Shown here one piece after another: positions 1-6,252 of a stretch of DNA of 11,086 nt. Source of the DNA: Mariprofundaceae bacterium (GTDB taxonomy: Bacteria; Pseudomonadota; Zetaproteobacteria; Mariprofundales; Mariprofundaceae); assembly GCA_027035825.1 (NCBI GenBank), contig JALVTX010000056.1, positions 1 through 11,086 of the forward strand, given 5' to 3'. Positions within the stretch are counted from its first letter, which is position 1; each line of letters begins with the position of its first letter. The notes beneath the pieces were generated by a model. That model ran no database searches. It was not told the origin of the DNA and was given only the letters and a program-made list of their open reading frames with translations. The position numbers and the translations under genes are program-made.

Positions 1-434
1 CGCGTCATGCAGGTGGTGACGAACGGCCCCAGCTCGTAGTCGGCCACCGCGCGCTTGGTCTCGGTGAAGCGGCCGCGGTCGGGGCCGTATTCCATCGCGT
101 AGTCCTGGAGCTTGCACTGGCCGCCCTGGTCGCACACCGGGCAGTCCAGCGGGTGATTGAGGAGCAGATACTCCATCACCATCTTGTGATCCTCGCGGAT
201 GCCCTCGGTGTCCGTGTACACCTTCATGCCCTCGGCCACCGGCGTGCAGCAGCTGGCCGCCGGCTTGTTCCAGCCCTCGACCTCCACCAGACACATGCGG
301 CAGTTCGCGGCCACCGACAGCTCCGGGTGATAGCAGAAATACGGCACATTGATGCCGTTGGCGCGGCAAGCCTCCAGAATGCTCGTGCCCGGCGCCACCG
401 TGACTTCCTGGTCATTGATGAACAACGTCGTCAT
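1..434 (-). CDS. nuoG: NADH-quinone oxidoreductase subunit G, N-terminal part (runs off left edge)
   Basis: NuoG is the large iron-sulfur subunit of the peripheral arm of respiratory complex I and passes electrons from the NADH module towards quinone. Only the first 144 residues are visible, and the reading frame stays open to the window edge. The 2Fe-2S ferredoxin-like domain is complete, with ligands C34, C45, C48 and C62 (C63 is adjacent). It is followed by the His-Cys 4Fe-4S motif H94, C98, C101, C107. C142 near the edge should begin the next cysteine cluster. The ATG at 434 shares an ATGA with the nuoF stop, which indicates translational coupling and fixes the start. The molybdopterin-oxidoreductase-like C-terminal domain of the family lies outside the window. 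Confidence 0.96.
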   Translation of the reverse strand, partial: MTTLFINDQEVTVAPGTSILEACRANGINVPYFCYHPELSVAANCRMCLVEVEGWNKPAASCCTPVAEGMKVYTDTEGIREDHKMVMEYLLLNHPLDCPVCDQGGQCKLQDYAMEYGPDRGRFTETKRAVADYELGPFVTTCMT

Positions 435-1708
435 GCCGCTTTCTCCGCTATGCCGGCCTTCACGACCTCGGGGAAGTGTTGGATGACCGACAGCACCGGC
501 GCCGCCGCGCCGTCGGCCAGCGCGCAAATGGTGCGGCCGGCCATGTGCGTGGCCGCGTCCTTCAGCACCTCGATGTCGCCCGGCCGCCCCTGCCCGCGCT
601 CGATGCGGGTCAGCACCCGCTCCAGCCAGCCCGTGCCCTCGCGGCATGGCGTGCACTGGCCGCAGGACTCGTGAGCGTAGAAATGGCTGAGCCGGCGCGC
701 CACGGCCAGAACGTCGGCCGTCTCGTCCATGACGATGATGGCCCCGGAGCCCAGCATCGAGCCGGCCTTGACCAGGTCGTCGAAGGTGAGCGGAATCTCG
801 TAGTGCTCGGCGGTCAGCCACGGCGCCGAGGAGCCGCCCGGGATGATGGCCTTGGGCACATTCCCGTGCTTGAGGCCGCCGCAGTATTCCTCGATGAGCG
901 TCTTCAGCGGCGTGCCCATCGGCACCTCATAGTTGCCCGGCTTGTTCACCTGCCCGGAAACCGAGAAAATCTTCATGCCCGTGTTGTTCGGCTTGCCGAT
1001 CTTGGCATGCCATTCGCCGCCATGCTCCAGGATGGCGGGGATGGTGGACAGCGTCTCGACGTTGTTCACCACCGTCGGGCAGCGGTAGAAGCCTTCCACG
1101 GCCGGGAACGGCGGCTTGTAGCGCGGGCGGCCGGGCTTGCCTTCCAGCGACTCGATGAGCGCCGTCTCCTCGCCGCAAATGTAGGCGCCGGCGCCGCGAT
1201 GCACGGTCAGGTTCATCGAGAAGTCCGTGCCCAGAATCCGCTCGCCCAGCAGGTTCGCCGCGTAGGCCTCGCGGATGGCCTCGTTCAGGATATCGGCCTC
1301 GCGCTTGAACTCGCCGCGAATGTAGATGTAGGCGTCATGCACGCCGAGCGCGAAGCCGGCCATGATCATGCCCTCAATCAAGAGATGCGGGTCAAAACGC
1401 ATGATGTCGCGATCCTTGAACGTGCCCGGCTCGCCCTCGTCGGCATTGCACAGCAGGTAGGTGGGCTTGCCGGTGTTGCGCGGCACGAACGACCACTTCA
1501 GCCCCGTCGGGAAACCGGCGCCGCCGCGGCCGCGGATGCCCGAGGTCTTGACCTCGTCCACGATGCGCTCGGGCTCGAACTCGTTGAGCACCGTCGGCAG
1601 GAAGCTGTAGGCCCCGTTCTTGCGCGCCACCTCCAGATGCCGCTGGCCCGGAATGTGGATGCGGTCGAAGCAGATGGCCGTGACCTTGGACGGATCGGAT
1701 GGAATCAT
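431..1708 (-). CDS. nuoF: NADH-quinone oxidoreductase subunit F (NADH/FMN-binding)
   Basis: NuoF is the 51-kDa subunit of complex I. It binds NADH and FMN, accepts the hydride and passes electrons to its own 4Fe-4S cluster N3. The product is 425 residues, a normal length. Visible motifs are the glycine-rich nucleotide-binding segment GRGGAGFPTG (residues 60-69) followed by LKW, the segment CNADEGEPGTFKDRD (about 87-101), HRGAGAYICGEETAL (about 170-184), and the cluster motif with C349, C352, C355 plus distal C395 in CALAD. The start ATG overlaps the nuoE stop by four bases (ATGA), and the stop overlaps the nuoG start in the same way. I see no truncation or missing ligand. Confidence 0.98.
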   Translation of the reverse strand: MIPSDPSKVTAICFDRIHIPGQRHLEVARKNGAYSFLPTVLNEFEPERIVDEVKTSGIRGRGGAGFPTGLKWSFVPRNTGKPTYLLCNADEGEPGTFKDRDIMRFDPHLLIEGMIMAGFALGVHDAYIYIRGEFKREADILNEAIREAYAANLLGERILGTDFSMNLTVHRGAGAYICGEETALIESLEGKPGRPRYKPPFPAVEGFYRCPTVVNNVETLSTIPAILEHGGEWHAKIGKPNNTGMKIFSVSGQVNKPGNYEVPMGTPLKTLIEEYCGGLKHGNVPKAIIPGGSSAPWLTAEHYEIPLTFDDLVKAGSMLGSGAIIVMDETADVLAVARRLSHFYAHESCGQCTPCREGTGWLERVLTRIERGQGRPGDIEVLKDAATHMAGRTICALADGAAAPVLSVIQHFPEVVKAGIAEKAA

Positions 1709-2211
1709 GCCGCCCCTCCTTCGGCCTCGCGCCGCTTCTCGTCAATGAACGCGTCCATCTGCTCGGGCGTGGCGCATTCGTGGTATTCGTTATTGATCTG
1801 CACCACCGGCGCGCCGCCGCAGGCGCCGGCGCACTCCACCTCGGCGACCGTGAACAGGCCGTCGGGCGTCGTCTCGCCCACCTTGATGCCCAGCCGATCG
1901 CACATGTGCCGCACCAGCTCGTTGGCCCCGTTCAGCATGCAGCTGGCGTTGGTGCAGACCTCCATCAGGTAACGCCCGCAGGGCTGCTCGCGGAACATGG
2001 TGTAGAACGTCACCACCTCGCGCACGTGCATCAGGCTCACGCCCAGCACGTCGGCCACCATCTGCTGCACCTCGGGCGACAGCCAGCCGAAGTCCTCCTG
2101 CGCCATGTGCAGCACCGGCAGCAGGGCCGAGCGCGGCGCAGGGTAGCGCGCCACCAACTCGCGGATTTCCGCCAGCCGGGCATCGGAAAAGCGGGGGGCT
2201 TCGGCGCTCAT
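1705..2211 (-). CDS. nuoE: NADH-quinone oxidoreductase subunit E (2Fe-2S, 24 kDa)
   Basis: NuoE is a thioredoxin-fold subunit of the NADH-dehydrogenase module of complex I. It carries the off-path 2Fe-2S cluster N1a beside the FMN of NuoF. The product is 168 residues, typical for the family. The four cluster ligands are all present in the expected pattern: C86 and C91 (CTNASC), then C127 and C131 (CAGAC) before the conserved GGAP. The N-terminal half has the usual helical segment with LLPVLHMAQEDFGWLS. It lies between nuoD and nuoF with four-base ATGA overlaps on both sides, so its translation is probably coupled to both neighbours. Confidence 0.97.
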   Translation of the reverse strand: MSAEAPRFSDARLAEIRELVARYPAPRSALLPVLHMAQEDFGWLSPEVQQMVADVLGVSLMHVREVVTFYTMFREQPCGRYLMEVCTNASCMLNGANELVRHMCDRLGIKVGETTPDGLFTVAEVECAGACGGAPVVQINNEYHECATPEQMDAFIDEKRREAEGGAA

Positions 2212-3386
2212 CGGTCAATGCTCCCGAACACGATGTCCTGCGTGCCGATGATGGTCACCACATCGGCGATCATGTGCCCGCGGCACATGAAATCCAGCGC
2301 CTCCAGGTGCACGTAGTCCGGCGCGCGCACCTTGACGCGGTAAGGCTTGTTCGAGCCGTCGGAGATGAGATAGACGCCCAGCTCGCCCTTGGGCTGCTCC
2401 ACCGCCGCGTACACCTCGCCGGCCGGCACGTGAAAGCCCTCGGAGAAATACTTGAAGTGGTGGATCAGCGCCTCCATGTCGCGCTTCATCTCGGCCCGCG
2501 GCGGGTTGACGAGCTTGTAGTCGTCCACCTTCACCGGCCCCGGGTTCTTCTCCAGCCATTCCACGCACTGGCGCACGATCTCGTTGGCCTGGCGCATCTC
2601 CTCGACGCGCACCAGGTAGCGGTCGTAGCAGTCGCCCGTCGTGCCGACCGGGATCTCGAAATCCATCCGGTCGTACACGTCGTAGGGCTGGGCCTTGCGC
2701 AGATCCCAGGCCACGCCGGAGCCGCGCAGCATTGGCCCGGTGAAGCCCCAGGCCAGCGCCGATTCCTTGTCCACCACCGCGATGTCCACCGTGCGCTGCT
2801 TCCAGATGCGATTCTCGGTGAGCAGCGTCTCGTACTCGTCCACGTAGCCCGGGAAACGCTCGGTGAAACCGGCGATCTTCTCCAGCAGGCCATCCGGCAA
2901 ATCCTTGGCCACGCCGCCGGGCCGGAAATAGGCCGCGTGCATGCGCGCGCCGGAGACGGCCTCGTAGTAGTCGAAGATGTCCTCGCGCTCGCGGAAGCAG
3001 TAGAGGAACACGGTCATCGCGCCGATGTCCAGCGCGTGCGCGCCCAGCCACAGGCAGTGGTTCAGGATGCGCGTGAGCTCCGCGAACATCACGCGGATGT
3101 ATTGCGCCCGCTCCGGCGGCTCGATGCCCAGAAGCTTCTCGACCGCCAGCACCCAGGCGTGCTCGTTGGACATCATCGAGACGTAATCGAAGCGGTCGAA
3201 ATACGGCAGGCCCTGGAGATAGGTCTTGTACTCGAAGAGCTTCTCGGTGCCGCGATGCAGCAGGCCGATGTGCGGATCGGCGCGCTCCACCACCTCGCCG
3301 TCCAGCTCCAGCACCAGGCGCAGCACGCCATGCGCGCTCGGATGCTGGGGGCCGAAGTTGATGGTGTAGTTCTGAATCTCAGCCAC
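2208..3386 (-). CDS. nuoD: NADH-quinone oxidoreductase subunit D (49 kDa, quinone-site subunit)
   Basis: NuoD is the 49-kDa subunit of the connecting module of complex I. With NuoB it forms the quinone-reduction pocket. The product is 392 residues. The N-terminus MAEIQNYTINFGPQHPSAHG is a textbook match. It includes the HPxAHG loop (H15, H19) that lines the quinone site, and Y68 in FDYVSMMSNE probably corresponds to the conserved quinone-binding tyrosine. The C-terminus ends in the usual FGxxDR. The start codon is GTG at 3384-3386, chosen because it gives the family N-terminus and has GGGAG six nucleotides upstream. It overlaps the nuoC end by eight bases. NuoC and NuoD are separate here, unlike the fused NuoCD of Escherichia coli. 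Confidence 0.98.
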   Translation of the reverse strand: MAEIQNYTINFGPQHPSAHGVLRLVLELDGEVVERADPHIGLLHRGTEKLFEYKTYLQGLPYFDRFDYVSMMSNEHAWVLAVEKLLGIEPPERAQYIRVMFAELTRILNHCLWLGAHALDIGAMTVFLYCFREREDIFDYYEAVSGARMHAAYFRPGGVAKDLPDGLLEKIAGFTERFPGYVDEYETLLTENRIWKQRTVDIAVVDKESALAWGFTGPMLRGSGVAWDLRKAQPYDVYDRMDFEIPVGTTGDCYDRYLVRVEEMRQANEIVRQCVEWLEKNPGPVKVDDYKLVNPPRAEMKRDMEALIHHFKYFSEGFHVPAGEVYAAVEQPKGELGVYLISDGSNKPYRVKVRAPDYVHLEALDFMCRGHMIADVVTIIGTQDIVFGSIDR

Positions 3387-3984
3387 GATCCACTCCCGGC
3401 CAGGTCTTCGGAATCAGCACCCGGTTCTCCAGCTTGTTCGGCCGATAGACGCAGCGCCACTGCGATTCGTCAAAGAACAGCTCCACCCGGCCGACCAGCG
3501 GGAAGTCCTTGCGCAGCGGATGCCCCTCGAAACCGTAATCCGTCAGCAGCCGGCGCAAGTCGGGATGGTTGACGAACAGGATGCCGAACAGGTCGAACGC
3601 CTCGCGCTCGAACCAGTTGGCCGTGGGCCAGACCTCGGTCACCGAGCCGACCAACTCGCGCTCGTTCACGCCCACCTTCAGCCGCAGGCGACGGTTGCGG
3701 GACACCGACAGCAGGTGATAGACGACGAGAAAGCGCGGCGCCTCCCGCGGATGATCCGGATACTCGCTCATGTCCGCGCCGCACAGGTCAATGAGCTGCT
3801 CATAACCCTGGCCCTTGAGGAAATGGCAGACCTCGACGATGGCCTCGCGGGCCACCCGCACGGCCGGCATGTCCACGCCCTGGCGAACGTCGAGCACCTG
3901 CTCGCCGAAACGCTCGCTCAGCGCGGCCAGCTCCGGCCACGCCTCGAAGTCGATGTCCGCGCGCACTGCCTGCTCTCCGCTCAT
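3379..3984 (-). CDS. nuoC: NADH-quinone oxidoreductase subunit C (30 kDa)
   Basis: NuoC is the 30-kDa subunit of complex I. It has no cofactor and helps hold NuoB, NuoD and NuoI in the peripheral arm. The product is 201 residues, usual for an unfused NuoC. The family signature is clear at residues 126-145: EREAFDLFG followed by HPDLRR, then LLTDYGFEGHPLRKDFPL. The ATG at 3984 lies four bases after the nuoB stop, and the last eight bases overlap the GTG start of nuoD, so its position in the operon is canonical. Nothing unusual is visible in the protein. Confidence 0.97.
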   Translation of the reverse strand: MSGEQAVRADIDFEAWPELAALSERFGEQVLDVRQGVDMPAVRVAREAIVEVCHFLKGQGYEQLIDLCGADMSEYPDHPREAPRFLVVYHLLSVSRNRRLRLKVGVNERELVGSVTEVWPTANWFEREAFDLFGILFVNHPDLRRLLTDYGFEGHPLRKDFPLVGRVELFFDESQWRCVYRPNKLENRVLIPKTWPGVDRG

Positions 3985-3988
3985 GCCG

Positions 3989-4465
3989 TCACCGCGCTAT
4001 CGTGTTGGTGCGCTTGATCTTTTCCTGCAACTGGATGATGCCGTAGAGCAGCGCCTCCGCCGTGGGCGGGCAACCCGGCACGTAGATGTCCACCGGCACG
4101 ATCCGGTCGCAACCGCGCGTGATCGAGTAGGAGTAGTGGTAGTAGCCGCCGCCGTTGGCGCAGGAGCCCATGGAAATCACCCAGCGCGGCTCGGACATCT
4201 GGTCGTACACCTTGCGCAGCGCCGGCGCCATCTTGTTCACCAGCGTGCCGGCGACGATCATCACGTCGGACTGCCGGGGACTGGGCCGGAACACCACGCC
4301 GAAGCGGTCGAGGTCGTAGCGGCTCGCGCCGGCATGCATCATCTCCACCGCGCAGCAGGCCAGGCCGAAGGTCATCGGCCACAGCGAGCCCGTGCGGGCC
4401 CAGTTGATGACCTTGTCCGCCGTGGTGGTGACAAATCCTTTGCTGAGAACCCCTTCTATTCCCAC
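3989..4465 (-). CDS. nuoB: NADH-quinone oxidoreductase subunit B (cluster N2 subunit)
   Basis: NuoB carries 4Fe-4S cluster N2, the last electron carrier before quinone in complex I. Read from the GTG at 4463-4465 the product is 158 residues and begins MGIEGVLSKGFVTTTADK, matching the usual NuoB N-terminus. All four N2 ligands are present: the adjacent pair C37-C38, C102 in GSCANGGG, and C132 in PGCPPT. The open frame extends upstream through the nuo promoter region, so the longer reading was rejected. There is no in-frame ATG at a sensible place. AAGGG lies nine bases before the GTG. The start overlaps the nuoA stop by ten bases (GTGGGAATAG), and the stop is four bases before nuoC. Confidence 0.95.
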   Translation of the reverse strand: MGIEGVLSKGFVTTTADKVINWARTGSLWPMTFGLACCAVEMMHAGASRYDLDRFGVVFRPSPRQSDVMIVAGTLVNKMAPALRKVYDQMSEPRWVISMGSCANGGGYYHYSYSITRGCDRIVPVDIYVPGCPPTAEALLYGIIQLQEKIKRTNTIAR

Positions 4466-4827
4466 TGCAACGCACCCTTCTTCCAGGCATACAGATAGCC
4501 GACCAGCAGAATCACCAGAAACAGCAGCATCTCGACGAGGCCGAACAGGCCGATCTCGTCCAGCACCACGGCCCACGGGAACATGAACGCCGTCTCCACG
4601 TCGAACACCACGAACAGGATGGCCACCAAGTAGAAGCGCACGTCGAACTGCATGCGCGCATCCTCGAAGGCCTCGAAGCCGCACTCGTAGGCCGAGAGTT
4701 TCTCGGCGTCCGGCTTCTGCGGCGCGACTAGCATGGTGAGCGCGAGCGGCGCCGCGCCCATCGCGAACGCGATCAGGATGAAGATGAAGATGGGCGCATA
4801 CTGCGTGGCCAGATAACCGGCTGTCAT
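4456..4827 (-). CDS. nuoA: NADH-quinone oxidoreductase subunit A (membrane subunit)
   Basis: NuoA is a small membrane subunit of complex I at the junction of the membrane arm and the quinone module. The product is 123 residues with three predicted transmembrane helices at about 11-37, 64-88 and 95-115. The loop after helix 1 carries the family signature KLSAYECGFEAFEDARMQFD, followed by VRFYLVAILFVVFDVE. It is the first gene of the operon. A strong purine-rich ribosome site (GGGGAGGAG) lies just before the ATG at 4827, and a sigma70-like promoter lies about 50 bases further upstream. The TAG stop overlaps the GTG start of nuoB. Confidence 0.97.
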   Translation of the reverse strand: MTAGYLATQYAPIFIFILIAFAMGAAPLALTMLVAPQKPDAEKLSAYECGFEAFEDARMQFDVRFYLVAILFVVFDVETAFMFPWAVVLDEIGLFGLVEMLLFLVILLVGYLYAWKKGALQWE

Positions 4828-4846
4828 ACTCCTCCCCTGAGCATTG

Positions 4847-4860
4847 GTGATCTACGTCAC
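4847..4860. promoter_or_regulatory. Possible Crp/FNR-family binding site in the nuoA leader
   Basis: The sequence reads GTGATCTACGTCAC, that is GTGA, six bases, TCAC. This is the core of a Crp-type half-site pair, and TGAT-N4-GTCA also resembles an FNR site with one mismatch. It lies between the predicted nuo transcription start (about 4871) and the nuoA ATG, where a bound factor would more likely repress than activate. A short dyad like this can occur by chance. Confidence 0.25.
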
Positions 4861-4877
4861 GAAGACCGGGTATGGCA

Positions 4878-4905
4878 ACTATCCCCATGTCCCCTGCACT
4901 GTCAA
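4878..4905 (-). promoter_or_regulatory. Predicted sigma70 promoter of the nuo operon
   Basis: On the minus strand a perfect -35 box TTGACA (4905-4900) is followed after 16 bp by GATAGT (4883-4878), a four-of-six match to the -10 consensus. The predicted start is near 4871, giving a leader of about 45 bases ending in the strong nuoA ribosome site. It lies downstream of the ssrA 3' end. I see no clear intrinsic terminator between ssrA and nuoA, so some read-through from ssrA is possible. Confidence 0.6.
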
Positions 4906-4917
4906 GCGCCGCTTGAC
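4901..4917. repeat. 17-bp perfect palindrome overlapping the nuo -35 box
   Basis: GTCAAGCG-G-CGCTTGAC has two perfect 8-bp arms around one base (minus-strand reading). Its downstream arm contains five of the six bases of the TTGACA box, so a protein bound here would block RNA polymerase. As RNA it could form a seven-pair hairpin with a three-base loop, but no U-tract follows, so it is not a standard terminator. An operator is inferred from position only. Confidence 0.45.
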
Positions 4918-4950
4918 CCCTCGCGCAGTGCGGAAAACAGCTCCGCCAGC

Positions 4951-4967
4951 AACCCGAAAACGGGCTT
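4951..4967 (-). other. Weak hairpin downstream of ssrA
   Basis: On the minus strand AAGCCCG, TTTT, CGGGTT can fold into a short stem of about six pairs, including one G-U, about 20 bases after the tmRNA CCA end. No run of T follows beyond the two in the stem. It may be a weak terminator or processing structure, and it may also be nothing. The rest of the region from 4828 to 4986 holds only the nuo promoter and the sites listed here. Confidence 0.2.
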
Positions 4968-4986
4968 GGCCGACATTGAAACAAAC

Positions 4987-5336
4987 TGGTGGAGGCGGCG
5001 GGAATCGAACCCGCGTCCGGAGACCATCAGCCCATGGGTCTACATGCTTAGTCCGTTCAGACAGCACCCGATGAAAACCGAACGGACAAGGCCATCATCG
5101 GGTCGGCTCGTTGAAGTCTGACTCCGCCGCCACGAGTCTCCAGCAAGCGAAGCGAGCCCATCTTGATGGCCCAGTTCGGTCAGCCGATGGGCGAGCTGTC
5201 CGACTGGGTCACTTACGCAGCGTAAGCGAGTTCTACGTCGTCGTTGGCAGTTATTTGCCGTTGCCGTTTTTTACGGGCTCGGCGACCCGGCATGCGCCAT
5301 GGGGTTCAGCATCTCCGTCGAAACCGGGACGCCCCC
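4987..5336 (-). ncRNA. ssrA: Transfer-messenger RNA (tmRNA), one-piece form
   Basis: tmRNA rescues stalled ribosomes by acting first as an alanine tRNA and then as a short mRNA that adds a degradation tag. The 350-nt gene has the conserved 5' end GGGGGCG followed by GGTTTCGACGG. Its 3' end is the T-arm GCGGGTTCGATTCCCGC and then CGCCTCCACCA. The acceptor strands pair over all seven positions, and G3-U70 is the alanyl-tRNA synthetase identity pair. CCA is encoded. The tag reading frame sits in the middle. The gene is contiguous, so it is not the permuted two-piece form known from alphaproteobacteria and some other bacteria. It lies 22 bases after ubiA and about 160 bases before nuoA, all on one strand. 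Confidence 0.95.
5213..5248 (-). other. tmRNA tag-peptide reading frame (ANDDVELAYAA)
   Basis: Inside ssrA, starting from the resume codon GCC at 5248-5246, the frame reads ANDDVELAYAA and then TAA, 11 encoded residues. With the alanine carried by tmRNA the appended tag would be AANDDVELAYAA. The AND start matches proteobacterial tags such as ANDENYALAA of Escherichia coli. This tag is one residue longer than that one and ends AYAA instead of ALAA. The resume codon is assigned by similarity to known tags. Confidence 0.85.
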
Positions 5337-5347
5337 ATTGCACTGCA

Positions 5348-5376
5348 AGCATACGCCCTCAGGCCGGGGGGAACAA
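5348..5376 (-). promoter_or_regulatory. Predicted ssrA promoter inside the end of ubiA
   Basis: On the minus strand TTGTTC (5376-5371) and TATGCT (5353-5348) are separated by 17 bp. The -10 box is five of six bases of consensus in the strong positions (TAT...T), and the -35 box is weak (TTG only). The predicted start lies near 5341, leaving a leader of a few bases that RNase P would remove before the mature 5' end at 5336. Confidence 0.5.
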
Positions 5377-6252
5377 CCCCCGGGCGGCAAGCCCTGCCGC
5401 CACCAGCGCACCCGTCCAGTGCGATTGCAGGAAATAGCGGAAGCTCCATGCCTCGCCCTCGCGCGCCAGCCGCAGCGAAATCCATGCCTGCCACGCCGCG
5501 CCCAGGGCCCAGCCCAGCCACGGCCAGCGGCCATCCTCGCCCGCGCCATCCAGGGCCAGGAGGGCCAGCGCGAGCAGCAGCATCGTCATCGCCCCCAGCG
5601 CCAGCACGGCGGGGATGGCCTTCTCGCCCAGATACAGCGCCGTGGATCTGACCCCGATGCGGGCGTCATCCTCGCGGTCGCCGATGGCATAGGCCGTGTC
5701 GTACGAAAGCGACCAGCACACATTGGCCGCGAACAGGAGCCACGGCGCGGCGGAATCGGTCACCGTCCCCCGTTCGGCCGCCCACGCCATCACCGCCCCC
5801 CAGCCGAAGGCCATGCCGAGCCACGCCTGCGGCGCGTGGGTGACGCGCTTCAGGAAAGGGTAAATGGTGGCCAGCAGCGCCCCGACCACGGCCAGCTCCA
5901 CCACCAGCGTCGAGGTCTGCATCACCAGCGCCAGCGCCAGGAGCAGCATCAAGGCAAAGCCGACCAGCGCCGCACCGGGCGCAATCCGGCCAGCGGCAAT
6001 CGGACGCTCGCGCGTGCGCGCCACGTGCGGGTCGAAGTCGCGGTCGGCGAAATCGTTGATGACGCAGCCGGCCGAGCGCATCAGGAACACGCCCAGCACG
6101 AACACGGCCAGGTTCTTCGGCTCCGGCCGCCCGTTCGATGCCGCCAGCAGCCCCCACATCGTCGGCCACAGCAACAGCCAGTAGCCGACGGGGCGATCCA
6201 CCCGCAGCAGCCGCAACCAGTCGCGCGCCGCGCCCACGGGATGAAAGCGCAT
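5359..6252 (-). CDS. ubiA: 4-hydroxybenzoate polyprenyltransferase
   Basis: UbiA is an integral membrane prenyltransferase. It joins a polyprenyl diphosphate to 4-hydroxybenzoate, the second committed step of ubiquinone synthesis. Read from ATG 6252 the product is 297 residues, the normal length. The two Asp-rich metal and diphosphate sites are present: NDFADRDFD (residues 66-74) followed by TRERPIAAG, and YDTAYAIGDREDD (184-196). Many hydrophobic helices are visible, for example 92-112, 116-134, 213-234 and 280-295. The frame is open far upstream through ubiC, but family alignment and the TGATG junction with ubiC set the start. The stop codon lies 22 bases before the mature ssrA end, and the ssrA promoter overlaps this gene's last codons. 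Confidence 0.97.
   Translation of the reverse strand: MRFHPVGAARDWLRLLRVDRPVGYWLLLWPTMWGLLAASNGRPEPKNLAVFVLGVFLMRSAGCVINDFADRDFDPHVARTRERPIAAGRIAPGAALVGFALMLLLALALVMQTSTLVVELAVVGALLATIYPFLKRVTHAPQAWLGMAFGWGAVMAWAAERGTVTDSAAPWLLFAANVCWSLSYDTAYAIGDREDDARIGVRSTALYLGEKAIPAVLALGAMTMLLLALALLALDGAGEDGRWPWLGWALGAAWQAWISLRLAREGEAWSFRYFLQSHWTGALVAAGLAARGLFPPA
5364..5383. repeat. GC-rich inverted repeat across the ubiA end and ssrA -35 box
   Basis: CCGGGGG, six bases, CCCCCGG gives perfect 7-bp arms. The six-base loop is exactly the predicted ssrA -35 hexamer TTGTTC (minus strand). In ubiA mRNA it would form a hairpin just before the stop codon. No U-tract follows, so an intrinsic terminator is unlikely. 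Confidence 0.5.

Noticed and set aside
476..1972. Long plus-strand open frame opposite nuoF and nuoE
   Set aside because: His-, Ala- and Arg-rich antisense shadow of GC-rich genes with no recognisable domain.
2274..3572. Long plus-strand open frame opposite nuoD
   Set aside because: Antisense shadow of a strongly conserved gene, with low-complexity composition.
3981..4490. Open frame on the minus strand overlapping nuoB
   Set aside because: Its translation has no NuoB residues. The frame ending at 3989 carries all NuoB motifs.
4466..4984. Upstream extension of the nuoB frame
   Set aside because: It runs through nuoA in another frame and through the promoter region. The NuoB family N-terminus begins at 4465.
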